Shown here: piece after piece, positions 1 through 12,700 of the stretch | How positions within the stretch are numbered: position 1 is the first letter of the stretch | How the letters are laid out: every line of letters starts with the position of its first letter | Source of the DNA: Haematococcus lacustris | Lineage: Eukaryota > Chlorophyta > Chlorophyceae > Chlamydomonadales > Haematococcaceae | Direction of reading: 5' to 3' | Length of the DNA: 64,000 nucleotides | Assembly (NCBI GenBank): GCA_030144725.1 | Contig: JASKMD010000031.1 | Span: 3,257,775-3,321,774, forward strand | Notes under the pieces: model-generated | What the model was told of the DNA's origin: nothing | The model's input: only the letters and a program-made list of their open reading frames with translations | Databases searched by the model: none | Made by a program: the position numbers and the translations under genes

Positions 1-564
1 TTGTCAATGTCCGGACCAAACAAGCTATAGTGGTCACAGCTGCGGTACCCTGGGGAGGCGCTATACCACACGCAATTCAATCGGCGAAACTTCATAGAAA
101 ACTCCTTAATCGTGTTGCGTATCGACGACCTAGCCTTGCTTATATCCTTGTTGTTCTGCAGTGTCAACGCGGTAACCTTTTGGGTCTCAACAGCGAGCAC
201 AGCGTTATCAATGATGGTCATGTTTAGCTCTGTCATCCTGTGTAGACGGCCCACAGATGGCGATGTCCAACGCAGGGTTCAACGCAGTGAGCGGTCACAC
301 GTTTGCCATCTGCCCGTTTGAGGCGCATTGGTGCGGATGCCGCACATCCCGCACTAAGCCGACGAGTGGGTGCGGCAGAACGCCTGAGGAAGGGGTCGGG
401 GCAATTTCTCCCTCCCACAGGGTAGCAATTTCTCTACCCCGCGGAGAAATTTAACGGTGTGATCTATCTGCCCACGGTTTCGGCCTGGCAAAAAAGTGAC
501 GTTTTTTCTTGTATTTTCTTGTATTTCCTGTATCGATACACGTATTACCCATCACTGGTCCCAG
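1..564. other. no supported gene
   Basis: Only short overlapping open frames without recognisable protein character are present. I see no repeat, RNA gene or splice-consistent exon here. Confidence 0.5.
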
Positions 565-800
565 CAAGTCTCAGCACGTCATCTCAGTCATCTTGGGTCA
601 AGATGCGGGCGCGCCGGTTGGCTGGCCGGCTGAGGTTTCAAGGCCGGCCTAGATGCGTCGGTGAGATGCGATGTGTGTTCCTCTGGTGACATTCCAATGG
701 AGTGCGAGCTTTCTGCAGGCTTCCTGCCGCAATTTCATTGCCCGAGATTTCAGTGGGCTGCCGCGAGGCGGCAAGGCGGAGCTCAGTGGAAACAATGCAC
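565..800 (+). repeat. dispersed ~240-bp direct repeat, copy A
   Basis: This stretch (AAGTCTCAGCACGTCAT ... GGGCTGCCGCGAGGCGGCAAGG) recurs in the same orientation at about 7925-8155 with scattered substitutions and a few small indels. The two copies bracket the phosphate transporter gene. Neither copy encodes a recognisable protein. It could be a low-copy dispersed repeat or a solo element end. Confidence 0.75.
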
Positions 801-1351
801 TTGTTAGTCCGAGTACAGTCCTAAGGAGTAGAGCAGGAGCAGCTTAGTGAAAACAGACCCCTACAAGTTGCCCTACAAGTTTCACAGATATCACTAAATT
901 TCCTTTTGCGTGTGCAGCAGGGTGGGCGTGAAGCTCGTTTTTATCATCAACTCGAGTAATGAAGGTCAATTGGGTAACAATGCTTACACACTTAACAGTT
1001 CAAGAATGTAAGACAATTCCACCACTTGCACCACTTTACAGTGGCTATCACAATGCACAGCCTCATCCATTAATAGCACTCTCACTCGTCATAGCAGACG
1101 ACATAACTACCAACCCTCTCCACAGCAACTTGCAATTGATATGTACACAGCGCAAGGTGCCAGCCCTATTCCTAAGGAGCAGCACGTCCTATGACTCACA
1201 GATCCATCCCTTGGATACATGCTCAGTGTCCAAGCTCACAGCAGATCTCACAACACTTTCAAGCAGGACAGCGACAGCAAGTTACCCACCCCCCTAAAAA
1301 ACTGGTTCCAGTTGCTATGTAGTATAGCCAGTTTCCTCAGTACGTCAATGC

Positions 1352-4300
1352 TCAGATCTTGAAGGTGGAGTTGAAGGCCGCAGGCAGCAGGCGCGGCGCC
1401 CTGCAGGCAGCTGGCGCGTCAGGTCCAGCCGGGCCGTTGCAGACGTTGGTAGCGCCAGGGAACACGCGCGCCTGGCCCACGGTGCTCACGCTGGTCTGCT
1501 GCACCAGGGCCAGGGCGCGGTACAGGTTGCCCAACACCTCCTCAGGGGGCACTGCAAGCGCAAACCATGAAAGAAATGCGGTGAGATGAACACATTGTGA
1601 GGAAGCAGTGATGCCATGCCCTGCTAGTCATTTCCACCAGCTCGCAATGCACGAGCTGTGTTTACCAGTTGGAATGTAGGGGAACAGTACCTGTCTGCCG
1701 ACTGGTGCCTGTGGCTGCCTTGGCCGCTGCAGCGTTGGTCAGGGTGGAGCGGTTCAGGGAGGTCCAGGTGGCATTGGACAGAGTGGGGATGGTGCCAGCC
1801 GCAGCCGCACCCTGCAATGCACCACATTGCCGGTCACACCAGGGTAGACAGGCGAGTAGCCAAGCAGTGATACAGGCCAGCTGAAACGACATGGTGGGGG
1901 CCTGGAACCAACACCGGCCATGGGTCAATAGACTGCAGCAGAAGTGAGAAGCAGCCTAGGATGCTCAGGGTAGCCAGGCAAACCAGCATGCAGCCCTGCC
2001 AGCGCCCTGCAACCTTGCCCCTCTCCCTCTATGCTTCTCAACATGCTTCTCTACTTTTTTGCATTGATGGTGCAGGTGCACAGCAGGTGCAACAGATGCA
2101 GGAGGTGAAGGTAAGCAGCAGGTGCAGGTGAACAGCAGGTACCGGCGGGCAGCAGGTGCAGGCAGGCAGGTGGCCAGTAGGTGTGTTGTGCCACACTCAC
2201 CCTGAAGGGCACCAGCTCCGTGTTGACTGAGCGGTACAGGTGCTGCGTCAGGTTACTGATCCTGTCCTCGTACAGCTCCACCTGTGCGCCCTCAATGATG
2301 CCTGGAGAGTACACACCCTGCAGCCCAGCCCAACACCACCAGTGAAGGTCAAACTACCTCAACATCACCATGAACAATACTGCCACAGTGCCCAAGGGCT
2401 GGCTCAGGACACAGCTGAATCACATTGCCAAATCAGCAGGCTACAAGGCTGCAATGCTGCAACAGCCTCACCAGAGCGAAGATAGCGGCAGTGCCCAGCC
2501 CACACACGAACAGCGTGCTGACCCAGGTGCTGAACTGTAGAGCAAAGAAGCGCCAGTTCACACCCATGGTACCCTCCTGCAGAGCACACAACACAGACCC
2601 AGCAGCAGCAGCCACTGTCCCACCAAGTATCAGTCGGTCACAGCAATTGATCACTTGCCCACCATCACCCCCAGCAGCAACCACCACCACCACCCCAACA
2701 GGCATCAACAGGCATCATCACTTGCTCCAAGAGCCCCAGCCCAAGAGGCACATACCTTCCAACAACCCTACCATCACCACCTCTACCATTCCTTAAGCAG
2801 CCCAACACCCCTGCACCTCCTTAACCCAGGCCCATCCACCCCAGGATCCCCACACCATTGGCCCCAGCCCCCACCCACCGTGAGGCCCACACCGATGATG
2901 CCACCGGTGATGACCTGGCTGGACGAGGTGGGCAGCCCGTACTGGGAGCACACCAGGATGACCAGGGCGGTGGACAGCTCAGCGCAGAAGCCGCGAGAGG
3001 GAGACAGCTTGGCCAGACGCACCCCCATGGACCTGGTCACGTTGTACCCATCTGCGGCCATGCAGTACACACCATGTTGCACCAGACCGATGAACCACCT
3101 TTTAATAACTGCTTTTCACCTAATTCCATCCTTACCCTAAAACCACACAATGCCTGTGCCGCTTGCACCTTGACCACCTGCACAACTTTCAAGGCTGTCC
3201 CACACCCCACTGACAACTCCGCCCACTATTCCTGCCAAGCCAAACTCACATGTGGCCAGGCCGATAACCAAGCCAAGCGCGCCAATCAGCACAATCCAGA
3301 CAGGTGCTGTCACGCTAGAGGTCAGCTTGCCCTGGGCCGCAACAGAAATGGCACACCGGCATACAGTGTGTACCACAGCAGCAGTATGCCACAAAGGCAG
3401 TAGCAGCAATGGTAAAGCAATGGTGTAGCAATGGCATTCTGCGCCACATTACCACACAACCGAGGCACCCGCTGCACCCACACGCACACTACACCCACCT
3501 CAGTGTAGGCCTGCCAGACGGTTGCCATGGGGCCGGCCATGTAGCCCACCTCACCAGCACCATGAGCGAACACGACACAGATAGCAGAGAATACCTGTGG
3601 CCACCAACCAGTCATGGCAGTGAAGTAGGGATATTGTCCAACGCAGGATTCAATATCCCAGACTGATGAGACCAGGATCCTGGCAGGGGCAGCATCAAAT
3701 GACAGTGCATGGACTGATCAGGTGGCATGGACTGATCAGGTGGCTTGGGGCCTGCACAAGACGCACCTGAAGATATGAGAAGGTATACTCGACCTTCGGA
3801 TCAAAGTGCTCTGCACATCACCACCAGCAGCAGCACAACCCCCATGACAGCTGCTACCCCCTAGTTGCAGCACCACCACAACAATCTAATGGCAACTCAC
3901 ACTCGGTTCAAGCATGCTGAAGTATGATTTGACCCATGTCCACTCCTTACACTGCCCCTTCAAGCATCTGCACTGCCCCGTCCACCTGTCACAACTCCTG
4001 CACAACTCCCTTCACCCACCAGCGTTGGCATGGATGGCTGCCACCAATGGATCATCCTCCACCACCTGCATCATGTACAATCACATGCTGACCATGAGCA
4101 TCGACACTGGATGTCAGTATTGCCATGCCATGCCATGCACAGCCAAACAATGCATAGTGTGCACATTTTCATGCTAAGCCCCTTCCTCCTATTCTGCCAG
4201 TATACCATGCTAAGCACTTTCCTATTGTTCTGCCACCAACTGCATCTCACCTCATGGACGTCCACGCTGGTGCCGTGCAAGATAGCCTTCTTCGTCTTGT

Positions 4301-7300
4301 TCCACACCTGCGGTCCACAAGAACTCCACGAGATCCTCATCACAATCCTTCAACCACAACCACTTTATCCCACAACAGCACATCTCCGCACATCAAAACT
4401 CTGTACTGTCCACTCCATTTGTCCCAACATCCGTTTATCCCAACATGCCATTTTGTCCTCCCCTAGCTGCCAGCACCTCACATTGGAGAGGGTACCCATG
4501 AAGCCAGGGCCCTGAATCTTCTCTCCAGCCTCCTTGGCCTTCAACTTTGCCAGGTGCTCCTGGTGCTTCTGATTCTCCTCCTCGTCGCGCTGCAGCTGCT
4601 TTGCCTTGGCCTTCTCCACAGCGTCCAAGCGCGCCTTGTGGATAGCGGCCTCACGCTCCTACCGACACAGCCACATGTATCAGGTGGTCAGTGAAGAGCC
4701 CCACACTGCCTGATGACACATGATTCAAGCATAGTGGTAGCCCTAACTTCAGGCATAGCCAGCCCAGACATGAAGACAGGTGGCTCGTTACACCGATACA
4801 GGCCAGCTTAACGCACTGACAATGTGAAATCTCCCTCGAAACTGAACACAAGGACCTGGAACACATGGCATACAGACCACACCTGGCCAAGCTATTAGTT
4901 CACAACTCACCTCAGGGGTCATCATATGGTACCCAGTGGCCACCATGACGCCGTTTGCATCATAGGAGGGCATCATCGAGTTGTCATTGCGGACAGCTGC
5001 CTTCCCATCCTGCAGCATCACCACCACGGCACACGCTTGTGCACATGAACGCTTTCTAATCCTTCAGTGAACACTACCTCCAGTGTCAAGGCCAAGCCGG
5101 CTCAACGCCACACTCCTCGCAACCTCACCCCATCCCAAACCCGGAGCATCCGACCAAAACCTGGGCCTACCCCAGGCAGGCTGTGGGCCTGGCCCTTACC
5201 TGTGTGAAGGATGCCCCAGACGGCTCATTGCCGAGGCCAACAATGGCAGCCTTGTTCACCATGCCCAGCTCTCCAGTAGCGTCAGTCACAGGGATGCTGC
5301 AACAGCAGGCACTGATCATTAGCATCAGAGTACTGTCCAGGAAGGGAAATGCGTGGAGCTTGCTGCCCAAGATGCGTCAGCCTTACTGGAGTAGCTTGCT
5401 GCCCAGCAGAGACGCAACTTGCAGCATGACGACTGGCTGCATTGCAGGCCTAGGCAACTACATTGGAAGTGGAAAGTTGGAAAGTTGGATGCTTCGAACT
5501 CACTGCTCCTTAAACAGGCGCTTGGCGCGTGCCTTAAGAATGGGCAATACCACCACAGCAGTGAGCACAGCACAGCCAGCTGCGACGACGGCAGAGACCC
5601 AGGCTGACTTGGCATCATCCCAGTCCGAATTTTTAGCAAGTGTTTTCTTAATACCCCTGGTGAACCTGCGCATGCAGTAGAGCCCAACAACAAGCAGTCA
5701 GGACACCGCACACAGGGCACAATTGAGCATATTCAATGCAGCACATGACCACAACACCCAACCATTACACACAAGCACAAGGCATACAGCACACAGCGGC
5801 ACACAGGTACTGGTTTGGTTGCTAGATCAGCATGAGCCAGCGCACCATAGTCTTGCTGCAACTGGCATAGCCAGAGCTGGCGACACCTGCCACCCCTGAC
5901 CCCAGCAAACCATTCCTGCTTACGTTAAACACTCACACAAAGAAGACACAGATGTAGACGGTGATCATGACCAGGAACGGCAGCAGCCAGAAAGCAATGA
6001 TATTCCCGTTCTGGCGACGCAGCACAAACGTACGCAACGCCAGGAACAGGATCCCCGCAGCAATGGAGGTGAAGATGGGGGAGATGAACCAAGCCAGGAT
6101 GATGGGCACCACACCTGCAGGCACACCACGTCACACTACACATGCAACATGTCGCTTATCACACTCACCATTTCAAGTGTGCCCAGAGTGTGAGGTTACT
6201 TGTGGGCTCAGCATCCCAGCAACTTACCCTTGTAGGGGGGGAATCGATTGGGGTCGGGCACGGCCCATTTTACCGCATCGCCACCGCCGAACACGAGGGA
6301 GAAACCCATGATGGATCCAACTGCAGGCAAGCAGCACCCGGGTGTTACTAGGTCTGCTACTGCTGCACCTCCCAGGTACATGACATGACCTTGGTCGGAC
6401 CCCATGTCGAACACCAGAGGGGTGGCAGAGTAGTGTAAGGGGCAGCGGGTACTCACTGATAGAGTGGGTGGACGACACGTTGAATTCTAGATAGCTTGCC
6501 AGGATGTTCCACATCCCCGAAACAGTCACGGCAATGACCATGCCGAAGGCATAGAACTGCACAGGGCAGGACAGTAAGGGCAACACAGCATGAGCTGAGT
6601 AGGTCTGAACGTGATGGGTCAGGATAGGCCAGGCTAAAGCTCACAGGAGCAGGTGGTGATGCAAGGGTGCTGCGCTGGCGGAACCAGCAAATGCCTTCCC
6701 AACTGCATCACATATCACACCACCTCTGAAAGACCACTTCTTGGCCGTTCCATCCCCCCAAAGGCTTAGCCTTTTCCTCGCAGACATGAGGGCAGAGAGA
6801 ATACACGGACAAAGGATTGAAGCCAGGCCGGGGCTTGCAGGAGCAGGCGGTGGTCTTGCGAGACAACGAATCAGGTACTAGACAGGAAGGCACAAGGGGG
6901 CTACAACATCCTGGCCTTTCCTCCTCGCATCTCACCTCAGGCTCCCGCTGGAAAGACTTGATGTCGGCAATACCACCCGCGATTGTCGATGTCGACACAC
7001 GCCCCAGCAGCATGGCACCACCAAACTCAAAGATGGCAGCGATCTGTCACCCCAGGCGGCAGCGGCAGCAGGAGCAGCAGCAAGGGCAGCAGCCTTATAA
7101 AACATGGATGACGCTAGGCACAAGGAGTTACCAGGGCACAAGGCAAGCAAGTGCAGCCCTGAAGGACATCAGGTGAAGGCAAGCATGTGCACCCCTGAAG
7201 GACCGCAGGTGACAACATGGTATGCAAGCATGCTATGATAGCAATGGGTCACGAGTTTAGTGGCACCCAACATGCTACACATCGCTTCTTACCACCACGG

Positions 7301-7701
7301 CTTGGCGCAGCGTCAAGGTGCGTGAGCCCACGGAGGTACCAAAGGCATTGGCAACATCGTTACTGCCTGCATTTCAACCCAGCCGCCACAAAGTAGCAGC
7401 TGCAGGTGAAAACATTCAGTTGAGTATGTGGGTGAGTATAGTGGTAGCAATCACTAAGAGTGCATGGGTGCAGCAAGTGGAGCACGCGAGCGTGGCCTCC
7501 CGCCGATTCGGTGCATGTGATAGGTTGTGGCCGTTACCGGCTCAAGGCAGATTTTTTGCACGGCCAGCAGGCTTTTTGGACGCCAGGCTGGCTACATGTC
7601 TTCGCCTTACCTGTTCCGTAACCGAACAAGAACGAGCCGAACGCGCCGAACACAACCAGCCACTTCAGGTGCGACATCACGGGGTCCTCCACAGACATCA
7701 T
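1352..7701 (-). CDS. PTB: Na+/phosphate symporter, PiT/PHO4 family (PTB-like), 19 exons
   Basis: Integral membrane transporter for inorganic phosphate of the PiT (PHO4/PF01384) family, closest in style to algal PTB and fungal PHO89 Na+/Pi symporters. Exons traced by hand: 7611-7701, 7293-7366, 6936-7043, 6457-6556, 6228-6320, 5937-6114, 5504-5656, 5200-5296, 4911-5009, 4482-4658, 4251-4307, 3767-3808, 3499-3594, 3250-3331, 2879-3051, 2472-2576, 2201-2317, 1691-1811, 1352-1551. All have GT-AG junctions with matching phases and sum to 2163 nt (720 aa). The N-terminal half has the family signature GTGSNDVANAFGTSVGS. A second motif, NVSSTHSIIGSIMGF, follows. A charged cytoplasmic loop with an E/K-rich coiled segment (exon 10) separates it from a C-terminal half with HGAGEVGYMAGP and GLPTSSSQVITGGIIGVG. 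The start is the tandem ATG at 7701; upstream in-frame codons exist but are not conserved-looking. A TGTAA-type polyadenylation signal lies at 1036-1040 (complement), about 310 nt past the stop. Acceptor choice for exon 12 is the least certain. Confidence 0.93.
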
Positions 7702-7866
7702 GGTCGCAGGTGTTGGTACTTTAGCCTGGCAACGGGCGCGCGCGTCGCACCAGGGGAGCGAGCGGGGCTGGCAAGGGAATGACGGCGTCCGAGGTCCGAC
7801 GTCCGAGGTTGGGGTAGCATGGACGATTCCCACCGGGATTCCTAGCTACCCCTCACATTGAAACCA

Positions 7867-7889
7867 CCAACCCTAACCCTAACCCTAAC
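7867..7889 (+). repeat. short telomere-like repeat (CCCTAA)
   Basis: About three and a half CCCTAA units lie just upstream of the phosphate transporter start region. It is an interstitial telomere-type tract, not a chromosome end, because genes continue on both sides. Confidence 0.8.
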
Positions 7890-7924
7890 ATCGAACTTTA
7901 TGCTTCAATGCTGTTCTCAGCCCC

Positions 7925-8155
7925 AACAAGTCTCAGCACGTCATAGTGATCTTGGGTGAAGATGCGGGCGCGCCGGTTGGCTGGCTGGCTGAGGTTTCAA
8001 AGCCAAGATGCGTTGGTGAGATGCGATGTGTGTTCCTCTGCTGACATTTCATAGAATGCGGGCTATCTGCAGGCTTCCTGCTGACATTACATTGCCCGAG
8101 GTTCCAGTGGGCTGCCGCGAGGCGGCAAGGCGCAGTGGAAACAGTCCGAGTCCAG
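7925..8155 (+). repeat. dispersed ~240-bp direct repeat, copy B
   Basis: Second copy of the repeat at 565-800, in the same orientation, about 7.36 kb away. Shared blocks include GATGCGGGCGCGCCGGTTGG, GATGCGATGTGTGTTCCTCT and GTGGGCTGCCGCGAGGCGGC. Together the two copies flank the phosphate transporter gene. Confidence 0.75.
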
Positions 8156-8430
8156 TAGTCAGCCGTGAGCTCGGAGCCTGTGCTCGATTACAACTCATTT
8201 TGGAGTGGCATGAGGGCTGTACGGGTCAAAACCTGGCCTGATTCAGCCCGTCGTTGAGACATTGCAACCTCGGGGTGGGAGCATTGACTGAAGGGTTGGG
8301 TGCTGGGGGCTGGGGGCCCAAGGCTGTGAGTCAAGGGCCCAAGGTCACAGGCTTGAACGGCCTGGGCCCAGCCCTTGACCTGGCCCTGGCCAAGCTTGCC
8401 AGGCAGGGGGCGTTTGGGTGATGGCTGTAA
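8156..8430. other. no gene recognised; G-rich spacer
   Basis: Spacer between the direct repeat and the Fanzor-like fragment, rich in TGGGGGC/GGGCCC. It may contain older parts of the Fanzor-like gene, but I see no convincing in-frame similarity. Confidence 0.4.
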
Positions 8431-8482
8431 GGGTGTAAGGGGCTGGTGGTGTTCTTTGGTGCAGCTACCATTGGCACTGGGG
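8431..8482 (+). pseudogene. Fanzor-like (TnpB-related) remnant, 5' fragment
   Basis: Reads GCKGLVVFFGAATIGTG in frame up to the left end of the large transposon. The frame resumes at the other side of the transposon (31736-31967) with a VLVDEHCTSRVSSAVNG block. From my knowledge of eukaryotic Fanzor proteins in green algae, the hydrophobic VVFFG strand followed by a VDE..TS block is the C-terminal RuvC region. No upstream RuvC-I region is visible, so this was probably already a truncated copy before the transposon landed. Confidence 0.5.
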
Positions 8483-8660
8483 CACTCCTACAAATTAGTC
8501 CCTGCGTTTCTCCCTGCGCTTTGGCCGACCTTGTCCAAATGGGCTGAAATTCGGCCAGTTGGAAGCTGATGATGTAAGGAATCCACCCCAAAAAGAATCA
8601 GGTCAAAAAAATCAAAGGCTGAGGCTGGGCGGCCCGTGGCGTTCACGCAGGGACGGATGC
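8483..8660 (+). repeat. left terminal inverted repeat of the CACTA-like element
   Basis: Matches the reverse complement of 31562-31735 over ~175 bp with scattered mismatches. Shared blocks include ACTCCTACAAATTAGTCCCT, GACCTTGTCCAAATGGGCTG and CAAAAAGAATCAGGTC. It leads directly into the subterminal array. Confidence 0.88.
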
Positions 8661-9719
8661 AGGGATTGAGGGGGGGGCGCAGGGACGAACGCAGGGATTG
8701 AAGGGGGGGTGCAGGGACGAACGCAGGGATGGATTGGGGGCGCAGGGATGGACGCAGGGATGGAGGGGGTCGTGCAGGGACGAGTGCAGGGATGGAGGGG
8801 GGGGTGCAGGGACGAGTGCAGGGACGAGTGCAGGTACGAGTGCAGGGATGACGGGCGCAGGGACGGGCGCAGGGACGAGTGCAGGGATGAGTGCAGGGAT
8901 TGCGGGCGCAGGGACGAGTGCAGGGATGAGCGCAGGGACGAGTGCAGGGATGAGCGCAGGGACGAGTGCAGGGGTGACGGGCGCAGGGACGGGCGCAGGG
9001 ACGGGCGCAGGGATGAGTGCAGGGATTACGGGCGCAGGGACGGGCGCAGGGATGAGAGCAGGGACGAGTGCAGGGATGAACGCAGGGACGAGCGCAGGGA
9101 TTGCTGGCGCAGGGATGAGTGCAGGGATGAACGCAGGGACGAGTGCAGGGATGAACGCAGGGGCGAGTGCAGGGATTAAGGGCGCAGGGACGATCGCAGG
9201 GATAAACGCAGGGACGAGTGCAGGGGTAAACGCAGGGACGAGTGCAGGGCTTTTGGGCGCAGGGACGTTTGCAGGGATGAGCGCAGGGGCGGGTGCAGGG
9301 GTGAACGCAGGGACGAGTGCAGGGATGACGGGCGCAGGGACGAGTGCAGGGATAAGCGCAGGGACGAGTGCAGGGATGACGGGCGCAGGGATGAGTGCAG
9401 GGATGTCGGGCGCAGGGACGAGTGCAGGGATGAACGCAGGGACGAGCGCAGGGATGGCGGGCGCAGGGACGAGTGCAGGGATAAGCGCAGGGACGAGTGC
9501 AGGGATTACTGCCGCAGGGATGCTCGCAGGGATGAGCGCAGGGACGAGTGCAGGGGTAAATGGCGCAGGGCTGCGCGCAGGGATGAATGCAGGGATTATC
9601 GCAGGGACGGATGCAGGGTCGATTGCAGGGACGGACGCAGGGACGAGCGCAGGGATGACTGGCGCAGGGACGTGTGCAGGGATGAACGCAGGGACGAGTG
9701 CAGGGATGACGGGCGCCAC
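8648..9719 (+). repeat. left subterminal array of ~12-bp GCAGGGACGAGT units
   Basis: About 1.07 kb of head-to-tail variants of GCAGGGAYGAGY/GCAGGGAYGGGC, near 85-90 units. All three frames stay open on both strands only because the unit is a multiple of three and lacks stops; the long alanine/proline and glycine/threonine open frames are artefacts. In En/Spm the transposon-encoded TNPA binds 12-bp subterminal motifs, so these arrays are likely binding sites for an element protein (inference). Confidence 0.9.
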
Positions 9720-9778
9720 CTGATTACAACCAGCACATTCTCATCATTATGTTGTGACCTGAACGACAGGGACAGTGA

Positions 9779-12700
9779 CTAGTGCTGCTTGCTGAGGCTG
9801 TTGTATGGAACAAAGTACATGTCCCCATGGCCCTCGCCTGTGGGGAAGAAGGACACAAACAGAGTGTGCAGCTGCTCCCCATTTACTGCAAACCACTCAG
9901 CAGGACCAGCACCTGCCTCCTTTGTCCTGTACTTGGCGCGCCGATGGTAGGGTGGTGTTGCCTGGGTTGGCTGCTCCTGTGGGATGGCGGCTGGCCCCTT
10001 GGCCACACGGGTTGAGCGGCGCTGTCGGTTGCTGGCCCCACCATTGTGGGGGGGCGGAACAGAGGGGCCAGCACCGGCAGGTGGTGCTGCTGCTGCTGCT
10101 GCCTCGGCTTCTCCTGCTGTTGCCTCTGCTGCTGGTGCCCCTGCTCCTACTGCTGTTGCTTCTGTTACCGCTGCTCCTGCTGCTGATGTCGCTGCAGCCT
10201 CTGCTGCTGCTGCTGCTGGCTTTGGATCTGTTGCCCGCCGTTTGGCCGCTGTGTCCTGTGGGGCTGGTCTCTTGCGCCCGCGTGTGCGTGCTGCTGCTGC
10301 TGCTGCTGCCACTGGTGGCTCTGGTTCTGGGCCCATGCCATGCATCAAGTTGGGCAGGCCACCCATAGGGTAGACAGGGAACAGCCTTGCGATGGCCACT
10401 CGCAGGAAGCGGCCTGGGATGATTGGATGCTCTAGTCGTACCCAGAACTGGATGTGGGCCGCATACTCGTTCACAGTGGACAAGCTGGCTCTGTAGTAGT
10501 ACTTATCCATGGCCCAGCTGTTGTTGCGCTTTTCTGCACGCTTGTACGCCACACTGAACATCAGCTGCTGTGTGCACTCTGCACGGGTGAAGTACCATAC
10601 CCGCCCCGGCACGTTTGGGGGCTGGGCAGGAGCACCACTGGTGGCAGGGGGAGTAGAGAACAGGTCGAGGACGTCCTGCTCACACCAGCCGCTGCCCTCG
10701 CCATTCAACCCAGCATTGAGCTCCCCCACCATAGTGCAGACCGCCTGGCGCACCCACTGCTCACCACCCGTGACTGGGCACTGACAGTACCCTGCGCCAA
10801 CTAACTGGCAGTTCCTCTCCGCTTCTGGCTGTGTGTCCTCCATTGTGGTGGGGGCCCGGACCTGACCAGCCCCACTGTTGGGGCGCTCCACCAGTCCCCT
10901 TGTCCCATCCCCTGCACCCCCTTGCTGTGACCCCAGCGGCTCACCCTCTGCTCCTTGCTGCGATTGGTGCCCACCCTCCTCATCCTCCCGACCCTGCAGC
11001 ACCCGGATCTTGTGCAGGAAACGCTGAGCTTGGCGGTACACCTTCTCACGCAGGCAGGCTGAGAGGCCAATGGTAGAACCTGGTGCATGCTTGCCTCCCC
11101 AGCGCTTCATGTACTGCATGGCGCGCTCCAACCAAAACTCAGCATCACGAAAGCTGCGGCCACGTTGCAGCTCTTGATACAGCAGCCTGCGCACATCACG
11201 ACAATCCATGTACTGCATTAGAAATCATAGGTAAATGGAAAGTGAGTATCATAGTCGCCTTTGGAGGGGTGTTATAGGACGTCTTATTCATGGTGACCAA
11301 CTAGGAGGGGCTATTGGTCTCGAAGATGGTGGAGTAACTGACATCAACGCCCTACTGCTCACTTACCGGCATACACACATATGGAGGTTGGGAGAGAACA
11401 TGTGGGCCGAGACATGCAGGTCCACCTTGTGCTCCTCCAGCTTTTTAGCGTGGTCGAGCAGGTTCTGGAAGCCCTTTTGGATGTTGGCCTCCACTGTTGC
11501 AGGTGTGTCAGCACCTGGCAAAAGTAGCATCTGAATGTGTTATCAGAGCACTCCATGACGGTGATCATTATGGTGGTCGTAGTAACAGCAGTACCTCGGC
11601 TACATCTATAACCTACATACCTGGCGTCAGATAGTGCAGCACAGCTTGGACCAGGTGCTCCCACAGCTCAAAGTGTAGTCGGCGGTTGGTTGTGCTTCGC
11701 TTCATGATGTCTAAGAACACGTACTCCCACTCGTGCTTGAGGAAGTTCATGTAGTCGTCCATGATCCAGCCACTGCAATGCAAACATAGCATCTACACCT
11801 CGTGTGATTATGCTCCTACCTTTTATTCACTCCCAGCCATAGATTACATACTTGCACAGCAACTCCTTCTCTTACACATCTATGCTGTCCTAGTCCCAGT
11901 TAAGCTAGTGTTGTTTCATTGTCCCTGTTGATTTGTGATCGTACCTGCATTTGTCACTGTGATGGGGCTGGCGTCCGTAGTCAACTGGCACGCGGATGTG
12001 CTTGAAGCGCTCCTCAATGAGCTTGCGTTCATGGGTGTCGAAAGGGCTGTTTTCCTTGGTAGAAAGCAGCCATAGCAGGTGGTTTTTCACCAGCCCAAAA
12101 AGCAGGCTGTGGGCTATGGGCACGACATGGACCCACGTGCCCTCCACGTACCGAAGGAACTCCAGGATGAGAGCAGGGCGGTTACAGCCATGCTGGCCAG
12201 GCTTCAGACCCACATGCTCCTGGCACCCATGCTCTAGAGCAGCCTTCACCAGGTCTCCCCGCAGCTTGAACTCATCAGCCGTCAGGCGCATGCACGCATC
12301 CATCATATGCACCTTGGCTGGAGCTGCCTCACCAGCAGCCAGAGGCGTTGGAGGTCTGACTGCTGGGGGTATTGTAGGTGCGTCCACAGGTTCGACGTAG
12401 CCCATGGGATGGACTCCTTCCTTGCCATGCTTGGGGGTACTGAGCCAGCACCACATGCAGTTCATGTTGGCGCCCGCTTGCATGCCGCCAGACCATGCAG
12501 CCCTGCAACCACAGGGTATCACATGTTGGTGATGGCGTTGTAAGGCCTGCCAAATTGCGCCTCTGTGATGGACACCACCCTTGCTACACTGTTTGGTGTT
12601 CAGCCAACACCACGTTCTGTTCATATTGGCGCCATGGCCCATGCCATTAGACCAAGCAGCCCTGCATGCAAAAGGTACTCATGCTCAACGCATGGAAGTA

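Noticed and set aside
8648..9719. CRISPR-like array
   Set aside because: Units are contiguous 12-mers with no unique spacers, in a nuclear eukaryotic context.
8643..9723. Open frames of 341-358 codons on both strands rich in Ala/Pro/Val or Gly/Thr/Ser
   Set aside because: They run through the 12-bp subterminal array, whose unit is a multiple of three without stops; no independent protein signal.
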